Shown: one piece after another, positions 35,701-38,202 of the stretch
Position numbering within the stretch: position 1 is the stretch's first letter
How the letters are laid out: each line of letters starts with the position of its first letter
Assembly (NCBI GenBank): GCA_902384685.1
Contig: CABMCU010000093.1
Span: 1 to 38,202 of the forward strand
Direction: 5' to 3'
Source of the DNA: an uncultured archaeon
GTDB lineage: Archaea; Thermoplasmatota; E2; DHVEG-1
DNA length: 38,202 bases
Notes under the pieces: model-generated
Database searches by the model: none
What the model was told of the DNA's origin: nothing
What the model saw: only the letters and a program-made list of their open reading frames with translations
Made by a program: the position numbers and the translations under genes

Positions 35701-35736
35701 AATACCGGTAATTTTCTTCCTATAAATTCCGGTATT
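35701..35736. repeat. Imperfect inverted repeat (13-bp arms)
   Basis: AATACCGGTAATTT and AAATTCCGGTATT are reverse complements apart from one unpaired T, separated by 9 bases. It sits about 220 bases after metF and next to a second small palindrome CGAGCTGAGCTCG (35755-35767). Could be a terminator stem, a protein site or a mobile-element trace; no T-run follows. Confidence 0.5.
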
Positions 35737-35857
35737 TCATGTACCCAGAACTCGGCGAGCTGAGCTCGACAGACTCGGGGGAGATCCAAGACCCTTTTCT
35801 GAGCGTGGCTCAACCTATGAATGCGTTCAGATTAATCCAAACACGTCCTGATTCCCA

Positions 35858-36118
35858 TTATTTTATTTCACTACGTGGGAAAGCAAGCTTTCTCTTCGCT
35901 TGATGCCAATAGATCCCATATATGAACAGTGCAACAAGTACAGCAACGAAGGTTACTCGGTAGTTATCGGAGCGGATTAGGTTGTATTGCCAGCCCTTCC
36001 AGCAAAACGGGAACAACAGTTTTATGCCCCCGTGCGTGTGGACCAGAGAGAAGTCGAGGATGAAATGGGTGGTGACGCCGATATCAAGAGTGGTTTTGCA
36101 ATAATTTAGTAAAAGTTT
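35858..36118 (-). pseudogene. Remnant of a DUF457/YdjM-like membrane metal-dependent hydrolase (C-terminal fragment)
   Basis: Not in the track: the minus frame is open between two stops for 86 codons without an in-frame ATG at its start. It reads DIGVTTHFILDFSLVHTHGG, then IKLLFPFCWKGWQYNLIRSD and a TM helix (VTFVAVLVALFIYGIYWH) with a basic end. The pattern H..LD....HGG..LLFPF followed by a TM is that of the C-terminus of YdjM/DUF457 membrane-bound hydrolases. The N-terminal half with the HRG.THS motif is missing. GC content by eye is higher than in neighbouring genes. Identification is by pattern only. Confidence 0.5.
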
Positions 36119-36273
36119 CTAGTGTCCTCAGAACTTGGGAAAAAATCGTTTTGTAGCTGAAAGGGGTTGGAGTATTAATACTGCATCTCGGGTGGGGCGT
36201 CGGGAAAGTCAATTAACACTTTGTTGAAAAGATATTAATAGGAACCAATGATTCCGGTGAAAGAAAATAATTT

Positions 36274-36279
36274 GGAGGT
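36274..36279 (+). promoter_or_regulatory. Strong Shine-Dalgarno fixing a TTG start
   Basis: GGAGGT is eight bases before TTG 36288, ideal spacing, but 23 bases before the first in-frame ATG (36303). This supports translation from TTG for the downstream SDR gene. Confidence 0.65.
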
Positions 36280-36287
36280 TACGCGAT

Positions 36288-37250
36288 TTGGCACAAAAAC
36301 GGATGAAAAAAATTTTGGTCACCGGCTCAGTAGGACAGATTGGTTCGGAACTTACAATGCTACTTCGAAAAAAATTTGGAAACGATAACGTACTTGCAAC
36401 TGGGCGAAAAACCAAACCAAGCGAAATGCTTCTTAATTCTGGTCCCTTTGAGTTCATTGACATCTGTAAAAGAGAAACCATTGAGAAAGTCGTAAAAGAG
36501 TATGATATCGACACGATTTATAACATGGCTGCGATTCTGTCCGCGGTTGGAGAAGAAAAACCTCTGTTATGTTGGGATGTCAATATTAATGGATTGTATA
36601 ATTGTTTAGAGGTAGCACGGGAACATAGTATGGTCCGAGTATTTGTTCCTAGTTCTATTGCTGTTTTTGGTCCAGAAACACCTCGAGATAACACACCACA
36701 GGAAACCATCCTACGACCAAAAACAATGTATGGTGTAACAAAAGTATCAGGAGAACTGCTTGGTGATTATTACGTGCAACGATTTAATCTGGATGTCCGA
36801 GGAGTTCGGTATCCTGGTATTATCAGTAATGAAACTCTTCCTGGGGGTGGAACCACAGATTATGCTGTGGAAATCTTCTACGAAGCCATTAAGCAAAAGA
36901 AATACACCTGTTTTTTACGAGCAGATACTGTCCTTCCTATGATGTATATGCCTGATTGTTTGAAAGGAACTATTGATTTGATGGATGCTGATGTAACGAA
37001 ATTGAAACATCACTGTGACTTCAATCTGGCGTCTATGAGTTTTTCTGCTGAGGAGCTTGCTAATGAAATCACAAAACATATCCCCGAATTCACCTGTGAT
37101 TACAAGCCTGATTTCCGTCAGATGATAGCTGATTCCTGGCCTCGCTCCATCGATGATAGTGCTGCACGTAAAGAATGGAATTGGAAACCAAAGTACAAGC
37201 TTGCAGAATTGACTAATGATATGTTGCAAAAACTTATTAAACGTTACTAA
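36288..37250 (+). CDS. NAD-dependent SDR epimerase/dehydrogenase, L-threonine 3-dehydrogenase-like
   Basis: 320 aa from TTG 36288 (see Shine-Dalgarno entry). Extended SDR: ILVTGSVGQIGSEL (GxxGxxG), VFVPSSIAVFGPE, and YGVTK (Y148, K152). PGGGTTDYAVEIFYEAIKQKKYTCFLRADTVLPMMYMPDC is characteristic of the SDR type of L-threonine dehydrogenase, which oxidises threonine to 2-amino-3-ketobutyrate. This would serve amino-acid catabolism, consistent with a proteolytic lifestyle (C25 protease). A UDP-sugar epimerase is less likely because of that block. Lies between the degraded hydrolase remnant and the IS element. Confidence 0.85.
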   Translation: MAQKRMKKILVTGSVGQIGSELTMLLRKKFGNDNVLATGRKTKPSEMLLNSGPFEFIDICKRETIEKVVKEYDIDTIYNMAAILSAVGEEKPLLCWDVNINGLYNCLEVAREHSMVRVFVPSSIAVFGPETPRDNTPQETILRPKTMYGVTKVSGELLGDYYVQRFNLDVRGVRYPGIISNETLPGGGTTDYAVEIFYEAIKQKKYTCFLRADTVLPMMYMPDCLKGTIDLMDADVTKLKHHCDFNLASMSFSAEELANEITKHIPEFTCDYKPDFRQMIADSWPRSIDDSAARKEWNWKPKYKLAELTNDMLQKLIKRY

Positions 37251-37284
37251 GAATGAAACCTTTTCATATCTTAATCTTATAGTT

Positions 37285-37357
37285 GCGACTGGGAATACTG
37301 CGTGGTCTGAAGCGATAGTGTAAGACCCGCAAATGAAAAGTCGCCTCTCCTTTTTTC
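37285..37357 (+). ncRNA. Structured element after the SDR gene, candidate terminator or small RNA
   Basis: Nested stems: GCGACT (37285-37290) with AGTCGC (37339-37344); inside, GCG-T-GGTCT (37300-37308) with AGACC-CGC (37323-37330), a bulged 8-bp stem with a 14-base loop. CTCTCCTTTTTTC follows, so the whole resembles a structured transcript end. It could be the terminator of the SDR gene, a free small RNA or an outer part of the IS left end. Hand-folded. Confidence 0.4.
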
Positions 37358-37381
37358 TCCAGTCAAATCATATTTGTTTTT

Positions 37382-37425
37382 TGTCGCACGCGGCAGGTTT
37401 TTACCTGCCCTTTAAAGGTGCGACA
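37382..37425 (+). repeat. IS200/IS605 left-end hairpin upstream of tnpA
   Basis: Two nested perfect stems: outer TGTCGCAC (37382-37389) with GTGCGACA (37418-37425), inner GGCAGGT (37392-37398) with ACCTGCC (37403-37409) and a TTTT loop. The outer stem ends at the AGGAG that serves as the tnpA ribosome binding site, so the fold could restrict translation. IS200/IS605 ends are subterminal imperfect hairpins recognised as single-stranded DNA by TnpA; position directly before tnpA supports this role. Confidence 0.65.
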
Positions 37426-37440
37426 GGAGACCAATAAAGT

Positions 37441-37884
37441 ATGAATTTTGTATGTAGCGGTAGCTCTAAAAAGATTGCGAGTGACACTCGTAATAACTGG
37501 GTGACGATGATGTTTCCCACCCATAATAGATACCGAAATTTTCGAAAACAAAGCCACATCGACACCTGCACTCAAGCGTTTCGGGGCCTGGAACGCTTTG
37601 GTTTTGAGTTCGGCGAATTCGGCTTCGCTGAAAACCATGTTCATTTCCAAGTCAACATTCCCAAGCGGTATTCCATCCAAAATGCTGAGATCCTGCTCAA
37701 GTCCTATACCTCAAGAAAGATGTTTGAGACGCACCCTGGATTTCGAAAGCGCTACCCACGTGGTGGATTCTGGAGTGGATACGAACACTATGAATCCACT
37801 GGTCTGACCAATCTCGAAGAATCATCGACCTACCTACGAGATCAGCAGCAACATCACAACGTGACGGTAATTGATGACCGATAA
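37441..37884 (+). CDS. tnpA: TnpA, Y1 single-strand transposase of IS200/IS605
   Basis: 147 aa. The HUH pair is NHVHFQV (H66, H68); the catalytic tyrosine is in STYLRDQQ (Y131 with Q135), at the expected C-terminal position. PKRYSIQNAEILLKSYTSRK and YPRGGFWSGYEHYESTG match the conserved IS200 TnpA middle. N-terminal strand NNWVTMMFPTHNRYRNF corresponds to the usual YH.VF..KYR block. TnpA cuts and joins single-stranded ends during peel-and-paste transposition. All catalytic residues are present, so it may be active. AGGAG upstream lies at the base of the left-end hairpin. Confidence 0.87.
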   Translation: MNFVCSGSSKKIASDTRNNWVTMMFPTHNRYRNFRKQSHIDTCTQAFRGLERFGFEFGEFGFAENHVHFQVNIPKRYSIQNAEILLKSYTSRKMFETHPGFRKRYPRGGFWSGYEHYESTGLTNLEESSTYLRDQQQHHNVTVIDDR

Positions 37885-38191
37885 CAACACCTGACCGCCG
37901 AGTGAGATACGGCAACGCCCGATAGGGCTTGCCGAGGAACGAAGGCGGAATGGGATTATAAGGGCGGAGCCCTTAATGACATGAAAATATTTCTTCTAAC
38001 CCTAAGTCAATACCTGATGGAATTGACAAAGGGAATAGGGCAGCCCGTATGAAATATGGTCCCAGAGATGAGACTGTGCCCTTAATTGGGTGCCCTCAAT
38101 AACGACTAGTCAATATGTGCCATTGAGCACGAATAGGTACCTGTCGTTTATGCCCTAAGATACGCAAGAACAAGGAGGTGAAATCCCTATT
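37885..38191 (+). other. Structured spacer between tnpA and the next ORF
   Basis: 307 bases, GC-richer than the rest of the window. Contains CCGCC (37895-37899) and GGCGG (37944-37948) enclosing the stem CGGCAA-C-GCCC/GGGC-TTGCCG with a GATA loop (37910-37934); a second hairpin TAAGGGC-GGA-GCCCTTA (37959-37975); GTCAAT/ATTGAC around 38007-38028; and GTGC/GCAC near 38118-38131. These could be IS ends, an RNA, or the tnpB leader. No coding potential recognised. Confidence 0.5.
38174..38181 (+). promoter_or_regulatory. Strong Shine-Dalgarno before the ORF at the window end
   Basis: GGAGGTGA, eight bases complementary to the archaeal anti-Shine-Dalgarno sequence, ten bases before ATG 38192. Confidence 0.65.
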
Positions 38192-38202
38192 ATGCGTACA
38201 CT
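38192..38202 (+). CDS. Start of a gene, probably tnpB (partial)
   Basis: Only ATG CGT ACA CT is present (Met-Arg-Thr). TnpB proteins of IS605 commonly open MRT(Y/F)KFRLYP, and tnpB follows tnpA in IS605 elements, so TnpB is the leading guess. The strong Shine-Dalgarno sequence makes the start itself credible; the identity rests on three codons and context. Confidence 0.35.

Larger units (their letters stand above)
35484..36287. other. 800-base gene-poor accessory spacer
   Basis: The first 200 bases are AT-rich; 35700 to 35830 contains inverted repeats and is more GC-rich; 35858-36118 is a degraded coding remnant on the minus strand (listed separately). A perfect palindrome AGTATTAATACT lies at 36171-36182, and GATATTAATA near 36227-36236 could be the TATA element of the downstream gene. 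The 61-aa track ORF here looks spurious. Confidence 0.55.
37382..38202 (+). mobile_element. IS200/IS605-family insertion element (right end beyond window)
   Basis: Assembled from the hairpin at 37382, TnpA at 37441 and a probable TnpB start at 38192. Left boundary could lie further left (see 37285-37357); right boundary is not in the window. If the 38192 ORF is not tnpB, the element may instead be an IS200-type (tnpA only) ending within 37960-38060. Confidence 0.6.

Noticed and set aside
35628-35813. 61-aa minus ORF in the accessory spacer
   Set aside because: No recognisable motif, no ribosome binding site, and it spans the inverted repeats; likely chance.
37598-37915. Small ORFs on both strands overlapping TnpA
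   Set aside because: Shadows of tnpA; only the 147-aa frame has the HUH and Tyr motifs.
37370-38202. Possible group II intron (GTGCGAC looks like an intron 5' end)
   Set aside because: GTGCGACA is better explained as one arm of a perfect stem; no reverse transcriptase and no domain V-like hairpin seen.

Overview
The window is chromosomal DNA from a low-GC archaeon. The evidence is archaeal: ribosomal proteins S6e, S24e and S27ae, aIF2-gamma, RNA polymerase subunit RpoE' with Spt4, a GTP-type dephospho-CoA kinase, an archaeal CCA-adding enzyme, membrane-type LonB, NadM, intronless tRNA-Arg(CCG) without an encoded CCA, and TATA-box promoters that are often close to the start codon. A secreted gingipain-type (C25) protease with a PKD domain, PAS histidine kinase signalling, KaiC-like ATPases and a tetrahydrofolate-type MetF/MetV pair point to an uncultivated euryarchaeal or Thermoplasmata-type lineage (Marine Benthic Group D would fit). 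This placement is inference from gene content, not a phylogeny.

Layout. 1-2893: information-processing island (aIF2-gamma and S6e on minus; rpoE', spt4, dephospho-CoA kinase, S24e and S27ae on plus), separated by a divergent promoter. 2894-3750: AT-rich spacer with tRNA-Arg(CCG). 3751-7845: a CorA-like transporter with an altered GMN motif, an ICMT-like methyltransferase, then a tandemly repeated unit of a KaiC-like ATPase on minus divergent from a small (75 to 84 aa) orphan protein on plus. The two small proteins are paralogous and their promoters share a nearly identical 24-bp box. 7957-12879: C25 peptidase, then argS directly followed by a radical SAM SPL-like gene. 12906-16440: an orphan cysteine-motif protein divergent from a receiver-domain response regulator and a large cytosolic PAS histidine kinase; the two divergent promoters are mirror images.

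16447-22935 is a minus-strand housekeeping block: bactofilin-like protein with YchF-type GTPase, then a two-TM protein, TatD-like hydrolase, ThpR, PAP2 and CCA-adding enzyme. 23084-25680 is plus strand with LonB and NadM. 25754-33684 is a membrane/isoprenoid region: three UbiA-family prenyltransferases, a CrtI/phytoene-desaturase-like flavoprotein and a 1065-residue secreted and membrane-anchored protein of unknown function. 33929-35483 encodes MetV and MetF (methylene-THF reductase).

35484-38202 looks accessory: a degraded DUF457/YdjM-like fragment with higher GC than its surroundings, an SDR threonine dehydrogenase/epimerase started at TTG, a structured non-coding element, and an IS200/IS605 element (hairpin, tnpA, a structured 300-bp spacer, and the first codons of what is probably tnpB running off the window).

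The best candidates for something undescribed are the duplicated KaiC/small-protein divergon with its shared promoter box, the three-UbiA/flavoprotein/1065-aa membrane cluster, and the structured RNA-like DNA around the IS element.
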